DNA of 64,000 bases from Sphingomonas kaistensis (GCF_036884275.1 NZ_CP145607.1:2467001-2531000), one strand, 5' to 3'; numbered from the stretch's first letter, positions 1-8,722 are shown. Notes: generated by a model from the sequence alone, not told the origin. Translations and numbers: made by a program.

Positions 1-284
1 ACGATCGCGCGGTAGGCGCTCTTGGCGTCGAGCTTGCTCGAAGCGTCCTTGAGGTTCGGCGAGTTCCAGAAGCTGGCCCGGACCTTGTTGCCCTGGCTGA
101 TGATCTTCTGCTGTTCGAAGAACTTGGTGAACAGGATGTAGAAGGTGCCAATCGACATGGCGACCAGGATCACGAAGGTGGCCCAGGAGATGATGCCACC
201 CTCATTCAGCGCCTGCATCAGGCCGTAGGGGTTTTCACCCGCCGGAGCGGCGGCCGCGGCGGCCATCAGAGAGACGAAAGTCAT
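1..284 (-). CDS. exbB: ExbB/TolQ-type proton channel protein, N-terminal part (runs off the window)
   Basis: Only the first ~94 residues are present; the rest lies beyond base 1. ExbB forms the inner-membrane proton channel that, with ExbD, energises TonB. A short Ala-rich N-terminus is followed by a membrane segment at about residues 31-52 (IISWATFVILVAMSIG), then a soluble stretch with FFEQQKIISQGNKV. This matches the N-terminal arrangement of MotA/TolQ/ExbB proteins in sphingomonads. It lies 46 bases downstream of tonB on the same strand, so tonB-exbB is an operon; exbD is expected next, outside the window. The ATG at 282-284 is the start. Confidence 0.85.
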   Translation of the reverse strand, partial: MTFVSLMAAAAAAPAGENPYGLMQALNEGGIISWATFVILVAMSIGTFYILFTKFFEQQKIISQGNKVRASFWNSPNLKDASSKLDAKSAYRAI

Positions 285-330
285 AGTGCGTATCCTTAAG
301 TGGAAACCGTTGGATTAAGGTCGGTGACAA

Positions 331-1017
331 TCAGTCCGCAGGCAGGCGCCAGACGATGCGCGAGCTGTAGGAATCGCTGGTCTTGGCCCCGCTGCTGTCG
401 GTCGCCGGGGTAAACCGGGCCCGGCTGCGAAGAAGGCGGCAGGTCGTGCTGTCCAGCGAGCTGGACCCCGACGAGCTGGTCACCGTGCAGTTGGTGACGC
501 GGCCATCAGGACCGATATCCAGGCGGAAGCCGGTGGTACCCTGCTGCTCGTTGCGGATCGCGTCCTGCGGATAATCGTCATCCGAAAAATAGGACGTGAG
601 GTTCGCACGGGCCTTGGCCGGCTGCACCTTGACCGGCGCGGGCGGCGGTGGCGGGGGCGGCGGCGCGGGCGGAGCCGGCGGAGCCGGCGGCGCTGTCGGC
701 GTGATTACCGGCGGCGGCGCGACATTCACCGTGCTGACCGGCGGCGGCGGCGTGTTGGTCCGCACCAGCGGCGGCGGCGACACCACCGGCGGCGGCGGAG
801 CCTCGACCTGCTTCTCGGGCGGGGGTGGGGGTTCCTCGGGAGGGGGCGGTGGCTCCTCCTCGACGTCGAAGGTCTTCAGATCTTCAGCGGCTTTTTTCAC
901 GACATTGTACGCGAGGCCGGTGATGATCGCATATCCGAGCAGCACATGCAGCAAGGCGACAATGACGATCGAAACCGTCCTGTTCCCGCTCATCTGCCTG
1001 CGATTGGCGTAAGACAT
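331..1017 (-). CDS. tonB: Energy transducer TonB
   Basis: 228 residues. TonB passes proton-motive energy from ExbB/ExbD to outer-membrane receptors for siderophores, vitamin B12 and, in sphingomonads, many carbohydrates. A single membrane anchor spans about residues 15-38 (VSIVIVALLHVLLGYAIITG). It is followed by an acidic and proline-rich periplasmic spacer (about 50-130, repeated EEPPPPPE-like units) and a C-terminal TonB domain (about 140-228) with YPQDAIRNEQQGTTGFRLDI and a closing beta strand. The upstream gap (1018-1201) holds the likely promoter; I could not identify a convincing Fur box there. The C-rich opposite strand reads as a glycine-rich frame, which is an artefact. Confidence 0.93.
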   Translation of the reverse strand: MSYANRRQMSGNRTVSIVIVALLHVLLGYAIITGLAYNVVKKAAEDLKTFDVEEEPPPPPEEPPPPPEKQVEAPPPPVVSPPPLVRTNTPPPPVSTVNVAPPPVITPTAPPAPPAPPAPPPPPPPPAPVKVQPAKARANLTSYFSDDDYPQDAIRNEQQGTTGFRLDIGPDGRVTNCTVTSSSGSSSLDSTTCRLLRSRARFTPATDSSGAKTSDSYSSRIVWRLPAD

Positions 1018-1201
1018 CCTGCCGCTATTCTCCTCAGGGGTGACCTTCCTTCAGTTCCAGTTCCGCCAAAAGGGCAGCGGTTCCGGGGCTGACGGGCCGA
1101 TGGTTCAACATATCATCGGCGGGGTCGGCGGGTTTCCTTAATGTGGCCTCAATCGCGGTGCAATCATATTGTTCCGCAACCTCAACCGTCGGAGCGTACT
1201 C

Positions 1202-1630
1202 TTACGGGGCAGCTCCGGAAAAGCTGGCGATTTCAACGCCGACTCCTCGGGCGTTAGGATAGACGTCGGGCTTAGACGTGCCAACACGAAGCGCCCTCAC
1301 TCCAGCCCGCGCAGCAATCCAGTCGTAGATTTCGCGGGCAACCGTCTCCTGGAGGTTGAATCGCCGGGAGGAAGCGATTCGCTCGATCTCCAGCCGGAGG
1401 TGATCGTAGTTCCACGCACCCGCCGCGAGGTCGCCGTCGGGCGCCGCGGTCTCGTCCAGCCAGACCTCGACGCTGATCAGCAATCGTTGCGGTGTCCCGA
1501 TCTCGAAATCGTGAAAGCCGATGTCGGTCATGACCGCGAGGGAATCGAGATGGATCTTGGCGGAACGCACCGCCAGCGCGGGCGGGATCAGCCCGTCGAG
1601 GCGGGGGGTGAATTCGGCAAGGTCGGTCAT
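1202..1630 (-). CDS. folB: Dihydroneopterin aldolase
   Basis: 142 residues. FolB cleaves 7,8-dihydroneopterin to 6-hydroxymethyl-dihydropterin in folate biosynthesis. The family pattern is visible: IHLDSLAVMTDIGFHDFEIG with the active-site Tyr position substituted by Phe/His as in many alphaproteobacterial copies, then LISVEVWLDE, and the C-terminal LRVGTSKPDVYPNARGVGVE. The start ATG overlaps the last base of the upstream SDR gene stop, so the two are translationally coupled. FolX is the close paralogue, but the adjacent pteridine-reductase-like gene fits either name; I prefer FolB. Confidence 0.82.
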   Translation of the reverse strand: MTDLAEFTPRLDGLIPPALAVRSAKIHLDSLAVMTDIGFHDFEIGTPQRLLISVEVWLDETAAPDGDLAAGAWNYDHLRLEIERIASSRRFNLQETVAREIYDWIAARAGVRALRVGTSKPDVYPNARGVGVEIASFSGAAP

Positions 1631-2355
1631 CAGGGCTTGGGCTCCAGGAATTGCACGTCGCGCGGCAGCCGCCAGAAGCGCTGCCCGCTGTCGAGGGTGA
1701 GCGTCTCGCCGGTGAGCGCGGGCGAGTCCATCAGGAATTGAAGGGCGCGCAGGACATCGGCGGGCTCGACCCCGCGACCGAGTGGATTGAAGGCATGGGT
1801 CGCGTCGAAATTGTCGGCGCTCTGCCCTTCCGACAACAGCATCAGCGCCGGGGCGATCGCGTTGACGCGGATGCTCTGCCCGCCCAGCGCCCGGGCGCTG
1901 AGGTCGGTCAGCGTGGCGAGGGCCGCCTTGGATAGCGTGTAGCTCAAGAAATCCGGATTGGGGGCGGCGAGTTTGGCGTCGAGAATGTTGACGATCAGCC
2001 GGTCCCCTTCCCCGCCCGCGGCGGCGAAGGCGGCGGAAAGCAAAGCGGGCGCGGCGACGTTGACCGCCATGTGCGCCGCAAGCTCCTCGGCGGAGAAGTT
2101 TTCAAGCGTGTCGGCGGCGAAGCGGGCGGCGTTGTTGACCAGCAGCCGAGGCGGCGCTGGACAGGCGGCCAGAATTGTCTCGGCGGCCTGCCGCCCTTGC
2201 GCCAAATCGGCGGCGGCGCGGATCGCGCCGTCCGGCACCTCGTCATCGTCGCGACGGACATGGGCGACCACCTGCCAGCCGTCGGCCAGCAGTCCTTCGG
2301 CGAGCACCCGCCCTACCCGTTTGCCCGCTCCGGTAACGATCGCGACCTTGTTCAT
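1630..2355 (-). CDS. SDR oxidoreductase, probable pteridine reductase (FolM/PTR1-like)
   Basis: About 241 residues from the ATG at 2355; an in-frame extension upstream exists but the Rossmann motif begins right after this Met. The nucleotide-binding motif is TGAGKRVG, i.e. TG-x3-R-x-G, which distinguishes pteridine reductases (PTR1, FolM) from ordinary SDRs (TGxxxGxG). The catalytic YxxxK is YTLSK at roughly residue 155. Family members reduce dihydropterins or dihydrofolate with NADPH. Coupling to folB by a one-base overlap supports a pterin or folate role. The substrate cannot be read from sequence, so no gene symbol is assigned. Confidence 0.72.
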   Translation of the reverse strand: MNKVAIVTGAGKRVGRVLAEGLLADGWQVVAHVRRDDDEVPDGAIRAAADLAQGRQAAETILAACPAPPRLLVNNAARFAADTLENFSAEELAAHMAVNVAAPALLSAAFAAAGGEGDRLIVNILDAKLAAPNPDFLSYTLSKAALATLTDLSARALGGQSIRVNAIAPALMLLSEGQSADNFDATHAFNPLGRGVEPADVLRALQFLMDSPALTGETLTLDSGQRFWRLPRDVQFLEPKP

Positions 2356-2415
2356 GGCTTCAAGTCCTAGCCGCTGGCCTTGCCTAAACAAACAGCTGAC
2401 CTATCTGCGGTGCCG

Positions 2416-2964
2416 ATGCCCGAAACCCGTCCCCCGCTGGAACCTGCCGGGCGCAGCCTCGACGAGATCGCCGCCGCCGCCTCGGCGCGCGGCGGGCCGC
2501 CGGTGGATCGCTGGAACCCGTCGCATTGCGGCAGCAGCGGCATGCGGATCGACCGCGAGGGGCGCTGGTTTCACGAAGGCAAAAGGATCGAGCGCGACGC
2601 GCTGGTGCGTTTGTTCGCCTCGGTGCTGCGGCGCGAGCCCGACGGTCGGCATGTGCTGGTCACGCCGGTCGAGAAACTCGATATCGACGTCGAACTGGCG
2701 GCGCTCAGGGTCACTGCGATGAGCCACGAGGGTGACGGCGAAGCGCGGCGGATCGGCTTTCAGCTGAGCGATGGCGGCGCGCTGATCGTTGGGCCGGCGC
2801 ATCCGTTGCGCTTCGTCGACGGGTTGCCCCTCGTCGCGGTGCGCCACGGGATCGAAGCCAGCCTCGAACGACCGGTGTGGTACGAGTTGGCCGAACTGGC
2901 GCTGGCCGCCGATCCGCCGGGCGTGTGGAGCGACGGCCTGTTCTTCTCCTTCCCCGCTTCGTGA
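2416..2964 (+). CDS. DUF1285 family protein
   Basis: 182 residues from the ATG at 2416 (a TTG at 2380 would add 12 residues of no clear family character). The conserved core is present: WNPSHCGSSGMRIDREGRWF, then LVRLFASVLRREPDGRHVLV and LPLVAVRHGIEASLERPVWY. DUF1285 proteins are small soluble proteins of unknown function found throughout alphaproteobacteria. The stop overlaps the GTG start of the next Nudix gene (GTGA), and that gene overlaps cca, so the three form a tight operon. This linkage hints at a housekeeping nucleotide- or RNA-related role, but nothing in the sequence proves it. Confidence 0.85.
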   Translation: MPETRPPLEPAGRSLDEIAAAASARGGPPVDRWNPSHCGSSGMRIDREGRWFHEGKRIERDALVRLFASVLRREPDGRHVLVTPVEKLDIDVELAALRVTAMSHEGDGEARRIGFQLSDGGALIVGPAHPLRFVDGLPLVAVRHGIEASLERPVWYELAELALAADPPGVWSDGLFFSFPAS

Positions 2965-3545
2965 GCCTGACCGAGCGGCTGCGCGCCGCGCTCGACCGCC
3001 CTGCCCCGCCGACCCTGCTTGCCGGCGATCTCCTCGACGGCGAGGAGGTGACCGCTGCCGTGCCGGCGGCGGTGCTGGTGGCGATCACCCGGCGGGCGGA
3101 GCCGGGCGTGCTGCTGACGGTGCGCCGCGAGCATATGCGCACCCATGCCGGCCAGGTCGCCTTTCCGGGCGGCCGGGTCGATCCCGAAGATGCCGACATC
3201 GCCGCCGCCGCGCTGCGCGAGGCCGAGGAAGAGATCGGCCTGCCCCGCTCGGCCGTCTCCCTGTGGGGAAGCGCCGACCCCTATCGCACCGTCACCGGCT
3301 ACCGCGTGGTGCCGGTGGTGGGCGAGGTCGAGCCCGATCTGCCGCTGTTCGCGCAGGAGCAGGAGGTCGCCGACCTGTTCGAGGCACCGCTTGCCTTTCT
3401 GCTCGACCCCGCCAATCAGCGCCGCATGTCTGCTGAGTTCCGCGGCGCGCGGCGCCATTATTACGAGATTGGCTGGAACGGCCGCCGGATCTGGGGCGCG
3501 ACCGCGGCGATGCTGGTGAATCTGACCCGGCGGCTCGAGGCATGA
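2961..3545 (+). CDS. CoA pyrophosphatase-type Nudix hydrolase
   Basis: 194 residues from a GTG start at 2961 that overlaps the DUF1285 stop. The protein has the signature that precedes the Nudix box in CoA pyrophosphatases (LLTVRREHMRTHAGQVAFPG), followed by the Nudix helix, where the key residues are REAEEEIGL. The family hydrolyses CoA or related dinucleoside substrates to 3',5'-ADP and 4'-phosphopantetheine. The spacing between the first Glu and the RE pair is longer than in canonical Nudix boxes, which is usual for the NudL/CoAse group. The stop overlaps the cca ATG (ATGA). Confidence 0.88.
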   Translation: MSLTERLRAALDRPAPPTLLAGDLLDGEEVTAAVPAAVLVAITRRAEPGVLLTVRREHMRTHAGQVAFPGGRVDPEDADIAAAALREAEEEIGLPRSAVSLWGSADPYRTVTGYRVVPVVGEVEPDLPLFAQEQEVADLFEAPLAFLLDPANQRRMSAEFRGARRHYYEIGWNGRRIWGATAAMLVNLTRRLEA

Positions 3546-4726
3546 CGGACACCGCTGCCCTTCGCGCGATCGCCGAGCGGCCGGGCGTGGCGGCGTTGTT
3601 CGCGGCGCTTGGGCCTGGCAATGCGCGGCTGGTCGGCGGCGCGGTGCGCGACGGCTTGCTCGGAGCTGAGGTCGCCGATGTCGACGCCGCGACGACGCTC
3701 AGCCCGTACGAGGTGATGCGGCGCTGCGGCGCAGCGGGCATTCGCACCATCCCTACGGGTATCGCGCACGGCACCGTGACCGCGGTGAGCAAGGGCGAGA
3801 CGGTGGAGGTCACCACGCTGCGCGCCGACCTCGCCACCGACGGGCGGCACGCGACGGTGGGGTTCACCGACGACTGGCGCGAGGACGCGGCGCGGCGCGA
3901 TTTCACCATCAATGCGCTCTATTTCGATCCCGCGACCGGCGAGGTGCACGACTATTTCGGCGGCCTGGACGATCTCGACGCGCGGCGGGTGCGGTTCATC
4001 GGCGAGCCCCTGCAGCGGATCGCCGAAGATCACCTGCGCATCCTGCGCTTCTTCCGTTTCACGGCGCGCTTCGGGCGCGGGGTGGACGAGGCCGGCCTCG
4101 CCGCCTGCGCCGCGCGGGCCAATGACCTGATGGCACTGTCGCGGGAACGGATAGCCGATGAATGGCTGAAGCTGCTGGCCCTGCCGGATCCGGAGGCGAC
4201 GGTGCGATTGATGCTGGAGCATGGCTTGCTTGCGCCAGTTCTGCCCGAGATCGCGCCGGATGCGCACATGCGGCTGGAAGCGCTGATAGAGGCGGAGGCG
4301 GCGGCGGGGATCGCCCCCGACCCGCTGCGGCGCTTTTCCGCGCTGCTTCCCGGCGACCCGCTGGTGGCGGAAAAGGTCGCGGCGCGGTTGAAGCTCAGCA
4401 ACAAGGCCCGCAAGCGCATGGCGTCGGCCGCCAGCCGTGATGCCGGGGAGCAGCCGCGGGCGATGGCCTATGCGATCGGCGTGACCGAGGCGCAGGATCG
4501 CCTGTTGCTGGCGGGCAAGACCGCGGAGGCGAGCGCTCTCGAAGGCTGGGCACCGCCGCGGATGCCGATCGGCGGCGGCCAGTTGATCGCGCGGGGGATC
4601 ACGCCGGGCCCGCTGGTGGCGAAAACGCTGAAGCGGATCGAGCAGCGTTGGGTGGCCGATGGCTTCCCCGCCGACGAGCGCTTGGAACGGCTGGTGGCCG
4701 ACGAACTGGACGCCGCGAACGACTGA
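3542..4726 (+). CDS. cca: CCA tRNA nucleotidyltransferase
   Basis: 394 residues. It adds or repairs the 3'-CCA end of tRNAs (or, in some lineages, polyadenylates RNA). It shows the class II nucleotidyltransferase features: LVGGAVRDGLLG near residue 32, the metal-binding DVDA soon after, and RRDFTINALYFDP for the conserved RRD motif. The RNA/base-recognition helices LRILRFFRFTARFG follow, then a C-terminal helical region. There is no HD domain motif. It is third in the DUF1285-Nudix-cca operon. A strong hairpin at 4744-4779 closes the operon. Confidence 0.93.
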   Translation: MTDTAALRAIAERPGVAALFAALGPGNARLVGGAVRDGLLGAEVADVDAATTLSPYEVMRRCGAAGIRTIPTGIAHGTVTAVSKGETVEVTTLRADLATDGRHATVGFTDDWREDAARRDFTINALYFDPATGEVHDYFGGLDDLDARRVRFIGEPLQRIAEDHLRILRFFRFTARFGRGVDEAGLAACAARANDLMALSRERIADEWLKLLALPDPEATVRLMLEHGLLAPVLPEIAPDAHMRLEALIEAEAAAGIAPDPLRRFSALLPGDPLVAEKVAARLKLSNKARKRMASAASRDAGEQPRAMAYAIGVTEAQDRLLLAGKTAEASALEGWAPPRMPIGGGQLIARGITPGPLVAKTLKRIEQRWVADGFPADERLERLVADELDAAND

Positions 4727-4743
4727 CGAGCAGTCACAACGAT

Positions 4744-4779
4744 GTGCCGGTCGCGAGTGGGCGGCTTCGCGGCCGGCAC
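4744..4779. terminator. Strong hairpin between the convergent cca and LOV-HTH genes
   Basis: A 13-pair stem (4744-4756 with 4767-4779, one G-T wobble) encloses a 10-base loop. No T-tract follows on either strand, so classical intrinsic termination is doubtful. Its location between two converging genes fits a bidirectional transcript end or a 3'-end RNA protector. A smaller CTTGTC/GACAAG stem lies just beyond, at 4784-4803. Confidence 0.55.
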
Positions 4780-4927
4780 AGGTCTTGTCCGCGCCGCGAC
4801 AAGCGCAGCCTCGGATCGATCCGCGCCTCAAAGGGGAAGCAGGACGTCGGAACGATGTCCGACAGCAATGCGCCATCCCGCCGAGCGGTGGACAGACGGA
4901 CTTAGGGAGGTATCGCCCCCGAGAACC

Positions 4928-5557
4928 TTACAGGCCGGCTTCAACCGCCAAACGGATGAGATCGGCGCTGGTCGGAACGCCGAGCCGCTCCATCAGCAGG
5001 GCGCGGTGCATTTTCACCGTTTTCTCGCTGATCTTCAGTTCCCAAGCGATCTGCTTGTTGAGCAGTCCCTTGGCGATCAGTTCCAGCACCTGGCGTTGGC
5101 GCGGAGGAAGGCTATTCACGGCAATGACGGCCTTTTCCCGGCGGCCGATGAACACCGAGGTGCTTTCGTTGCCAAGCTCGACCTGGCTGCCGAGAAACCA
5201 GTTCAGTTCGCCGTTGCCATCGAACAGCGGCGTCACCAGCACCGCGTTGCGAAACGCTGTGCCGTCTTTCTTGTAATTGAGGATGTCGACCAGCACCGAG
5301 GAACGGGTTCGCACCCCCTGGCGGATGCGTTCGGTAAGCCAGGGTTCGGTTCCGAGGCCCGACAGGAAGCGGCAATTGCGGCCCAGGATTTCTCCTTCGG
5401 CATAGCCGGTGAGATCGCAAAAGGCCTGGTTGGCCACCTCCAATGGATTATCCGCCTTGCGAGGGTTGCTCAACACGGTTGCGATGGGACTGTATCCCAC
5501 CGTCTCGACAAGGCGATCGTCATCAATCGAAGCCTGCACAGCTCCTCCGCTTCCCAT
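4928..5557 (-). CDS. LOV-HTH blue-light transcription factor (EL222-like)
   Basis: 209 residues. The N-terminal LOV (PAS) domain, about 15-130, carries the photoactive motif GRNCRFLSG with Cys62, which forms the flavin-C4a adduct. The other flavin contacts are present: ILNYKKDGT (Asn94), FRNAV (Asn104) and FLGSQVE (Gln125). A J-alpha-like linker leads to a LuxR-type helix-turn-helix, about 148-209 (LPPRQRQVLELIAKG, SEKTVKMHR). The order, length and motifs match EL222 of Erythrobacter litoralis, where light releases the HTH from the LOV domain to allow dimerisation on DNA. A GTG at 5539 with a GGAGG six to ten bases upstream is a plausible alternative start to the ATG at 5557. It is divergent from the outer-membrane barrel gene. 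Confidence 0.93.
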   Translation of the reverse strand: MGSGGAVQASIDDDRLVETVGYSPIATVLSNPRKADNPLEVANQAFCDLTGYAEGEILGRNCRFLSGLGTEPWLTERIRQGVRTRSSVLVDILNYKKDGTAFRNAVLVTPLFDGNGELNWFLGSQVELGNESTSVFIGRREKAVIAVNSLPPRQRQVLELIAKGLLNKQIAWELKISEKTVKMHRALLMERLGVPTSADLIRLAVEAGL

Positions 5558-5874
5558 GGGTGGGTCCTACACGTCTCCATCGATTGTGGCGAGAGGGAAG
5601 CGGTCAGTGGGGCCGGACCCTTGATTTCGCAGCGGAGCGGCAACCGGTTTTGTGTCGACACCTTTCCCTGTTGTGATAACGGATGTTCCAGAATTAGCGT
5701 TTTACATCCGTATCTTGGCAGGTGAAACGCGGTGTTTTGGTCCTGCTGCATCGTTGCAGAAATGCTACAGTCGGCGGTCCACTCCCACACAGCTTTCGCT
5801 TGAGCGAAACCAAGTGCCTGCTCTACAGGTTCGGGGCGCCATCAACACTAAACTTCGAGCGAGAAGGGGAAAGC
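5558..5874. promoter_or_regulatory. 317-base divergent regulatory region between the LOV-HTH and barrel genes
   Basis: No gene is seen here. It must carry the promoters of both neighbours. It contains a short CTGCA-TCGT-TGCAG inverted repeat (5746-5759), the perfect inverted repeat at 5794-5809, and a clear purine-rich ribosome site (GAGAAGGGG, 5861-5869) in front of the barrel ATG at 5875. I found no correctly spaced GGAAC/CGTT pair, so an EcfG stress promoter is not supported. Confidence 0.6.
5794..5809. promoter_or_regulatory. Perfect 7-base inverted repeat, candidate operator
   Basis: The sequence TTTCGCT-TG-AGCGAAA has perfect 7-base arms with a 2-base centre. Its right half overlaps a possible -35 hexamer (TTGAGC, 5800-5805) placed 16 bases before a weak -10 (TCTACA, 5822-5827) for the barrel gene. 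This suits a dimeric repressor or activator; the divergent LOV-HTH protein is the obvious candidate, but binding is inferred only. Confidence 0.4.
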
Positions 5875-6702
<828 letters not shown>

Positions 6703-6711
6703 GCGCAGGGA

Positions 6712-6733
6712 GCAGGCTCTTTCGGGAGCCTGC
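6712..6733 (+). terminator. First hairpin after the barrel gene
   Basis: A perfect 8-pair stem (6712-6719 with 6726-6733) and a 6-base loop sit 10 bases after the stop codon. There is no T-tract. It may stabilise the 3' end of the message ahead of the true terminator at 6757-6793. Confidence 0.45.
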
Positions 6734-6756
6734 AACTTGCGGTGACGCACAAGAAG

Positions 6757-6793
6757 ACGGGGTGGAGCTTATGGCTCCGCCCCGTTTTTCTTT
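6757..6793 (+). terminator. Rho-independent terminator of the barrel gene
   Basis: A 12-pair GC-rich stem (6757-6768 with 6774-6785, one G-T wobble) and a 5-base loop are followed directly by TTTTTCTTT. This is the clearest intrinsic terminator in the window, 55 bases after the barrel stop codon. Confidence 0.88.
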
Positions 6794-6824
6794 GCGCCAT
6801 GGAGGGGCCAGGAGCCCCTCAGGA

Positions 6825-6868
6825 ACGACAAAGGGCGAGGCGCCTGCCCGGCACCCCGCCCTTGTCGT
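6825..6868 (-). terminator. Hairpin downstream of the L,D-transpeptidase gene
   Basis: The arms 6825-6837 (ACGACAAAGGGCG) and 6857-6868 (CGCCCTTGTCGT) pair with a single-base bulge. Read on the minus strand it ends the transpeptidase transcript; the following T-tract is weak. Confidence 0.5.
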
Positions 6869-6898
6869 GTCAGCGCCTGACGGGCGTCTTGCCTACGC

Positions 6899-8230
6899 TT
6901 ATGGCGCGCCGCGAGTCGGGCTGGTGTAGGTCGCCGCGGCCAGCTGACGGTCCGGGCGGCCATCCCAGCCGTAGGGATCGCCGCGCGAGGCGAGCTTGCC
7001 CGACGCGTCGGCTTCCTGCGTGATGTAGGTCAGGTAGATCGGCACGCCCTGCGGAAGCTTGACGAGCACGTCGGCTTCCTTGGTCTGGGGCGCCGGCGTG
7101 TTGCCGTGCAGCCAGCGGTAGAAGCGCTGCGCATCCTCAAGCCGGACGCAGCCGTTCGACAGGTGACGATCGGTCTTGGCGAACTTCGACTTGTCGAGCG
7201 TATCGTGGAGGAAGATGTCCTGCCCGCTCGGGAAGGGAATCTTCATGCCGGCAAGGCTGTTGAGCGGGCCCGGACGCTGGCGCACGCGAACGAGGCCCGG
7301 ATCCTTGGCGAGTGCGGCCCAATTGACCTCGCTGGCCGGAACCACGGTCGCTTCGTTGGTCCAGTTGGTCATCACCTCATAGCCGTTGCGCTTGAGATAG
7401 GCGTCGCCGCCCCGCAGCACGCCGGGTGCGATGATCCGCTTGGTCAGCGCCGGCGGCACTTCCCAATATGGATTGAGATAGGCGTAGTGGACGATGCTGG
7501 CGATCATCGGGGTCGGCGTGTCGGGCGTTCCCACAACGACCTTCATGCGGTCCACCGCCTGGCCGTTCTCGTACATGGTGAGTGTGGCATTGCCGGCATC
7601 GACCAGCGCAAAACGCCCGGTCGCCGGGAGAACGCGCGCGCGCTCGAGGTTTGAGAGCAGTTCCGGCGTCGCCGTGGTCAGGCCGCTGGCCAGTGCCGCA
7701 TCGCGGAGCGAGCGATAGATCGGGTTAACGTCCGACAGGCGGGTCAGCGCGGTACCGAGGTCCGGCGAAGCGGCGGTCGTCAGCAGGATCTGGTCGGGCC
7801 GGCTGTGCGGCGCCAGCATTTCGTAGCCGTAGACCATGCCCTTGGGCGGAGCGCGCAGATACTGGACGTAGGAGACCCACGCCTTGCTCAGCCGCAATTC
7901 GGCCGCGCGCGCCGCCGCGGCATTGCCGGGGACTGCCGCGGCAAGCGCTGCATCGACATCGGCGGCGAGCGCCGGGCCTGCCGCGAAGCCGTCGATCGGC
8001 GCGCGGCGGAGAATTAAAGACAATTGCGCTGCAGCGGCCCGCGTGGCGTCGCTGCGCAGCCAGATCGGCGCGTCCCCGCGCTGGAAGTAGTAGAGCTCGA
8101 CCGGATCGGTCGGCGCAACCCGCGCAACCACGGGGGCGGGCGGCGGGGTCTTGGGCTTCTTGCGGGCTTCGGCAGCACCAGGCACGGCGAGAAGCGCCAG
8201 AATAGTGGTCGAAAGAAGGAGCTTGTTCAC
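6899..8230 (-). CDS. L,D-transpeptidase family protein (YkuD domain, YcbB-like)
   Basis: 443 residues from a GTG start. A signal peptide (about 1-22, LLLSTTILALLAVPGAAEA) directs it to the periplasm. The N-terminal half is a helical scaffold region as in YcbB/LdtD-type enzymes. The YkuD catalytic domain (about 215-380) shows the HDT...HLSNGCVRLEDA motif, with the catalytic Cys in SNGCVR. These enzymes make 3-3 peptidoglycan cross-links or attach proteins to peptidoglycan. It lies about 100 bases downstream of the receiver gene on the same strand and may share that transcript. Confidence 0.9.
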   Translation of the reverse strand: MNKLLLSTTILALLAVPGAAEARKKPKTPPPAPVVARVAPTDPVELYYFQRGDAPIWLRSDATRAAAAQLSLILRRAPIDGFAAGPALAADVDAALAAAVPGNAAAARAAELRLSKAWVSYVQYLRAPPKGMVYGYEMLAPHSRPDQILLTTAASPDLGTALTRLSDVNPIYRSLRDAALASGLTTATPELLSNLERARVLPATGRFALVDAGNATLTMYENGQAVDRMKVVVGTPDTPTPMIASIVHYAYLNPYWEVPPALTKRIIAPGVLRGGDAYLKRNGYEVMTNWTNEATVVPASEVNWAALAKDPGLVRVRQRPGPLNSLAGMKIPFPSGQDIFLHDTLDKSKFAKTDRHLSNGCVRLEDAQRFYRWLHGNTPAPQTKEADVLVKLPQGVPIYLTYITQEADASGKLASRGDPYGWDGRPDRQLAAATYTSPTRGAP

Positions 8231-8327
8231 CGAGGATCCCCGTTAACCGATGGTTTCCTCAGCCTTTTACCGGTGATGGACTGTCCCGCAAGTGAACCGC
8301 GTCCACATCCGCAACTAAATCTTCGCG

Positions 8328-8681
8328 TCAGCCAGTAGCCTGTTCGAGGACCGGGCCAATCCGATCGATAGTGTAGGGCTTTTCAAGCAACGGCGCGTCG
8401 GCGAAATTAGCTGGCGGGGGTTCGACATGGCCGCCGCTGGCGATCACAAAGGGAATGCCGCGTTCGCTCAATTGTTCGGCAACAGGCCAGACCTGTTCGC
8501 CCTTGAGATTGACGTCGAGGATGGCGACATCGAACCCGCCCTGCTGGCAGGCATCCATCGCGTCGGCGACGTTGTCGCAGCTGGCATGAATGGTGTGACC
8601 GAGGGTTTCGAGAAAATCCTCGAGCATCATCGCAATCAGCGGTTCGTCTTCGACGACGAGAATGGAACGCCCCGTGCTCAC
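8328..8681 (-). CDS. Single-domain response regulator receiver (FAT GUY-like)
   Basis: 117 residues from a GTG start, only a CheY-like receiver. The acidic pocket is VVEDEP, the phosphoacceptor Asp is in ILDVNL (about residue 56), and the switch Lys is in LLEKPY. The alpha4-proximal segment IPFVIASGGH corresponds to the PFxxATGYG stretch of the alphaproteobacterial FAT GUY receivers (such as SdrG of Sphingomonas), but Thr and Tyr are replaced by Ser and His. Those proteins act in the general stress response. It sits 41 bases downstream of cckA, so it might be co-transcribed and could be a phosphate sink or partner; this is inference. Confidence 0.85.
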   Translation of the reverse strand: MSTGRSILVVEDEPLIAMMLEDFLETLGHTIHASCDNVADAMDACQQGGFDVAILDVNLKGEQVWPVAEQLSERGIPFVIASGGHVEPPPANFADAPLLEKPYTIDRIGPVLEQATG

Positions 8682-8722
8682 GCGACGGCTTTTGCAGGTC
8701 CGAAACGGTAAGGCAATACTTT

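Noticed and set aside
596..1012. Glycine-rich plus-strand frame opposite tonB
   Set aside because: It is the antisense of the proline-rich spacer of TonB; composition only, no start signal or family motif.
5558..5874. EcfG-type stress promoter near the LOV-HTH gene
   Set aside because: No GGAAC and CGTT pair at 16-17 base spacing on either strand; the only close pair is 3 bases apart.
6703..6898. Possible OmpA domain lost by frameshift after the barrel gene
   Set aside because: No frame downstream resembles an OmpA domain; the region holds hairpins and an intrinsic terminator.
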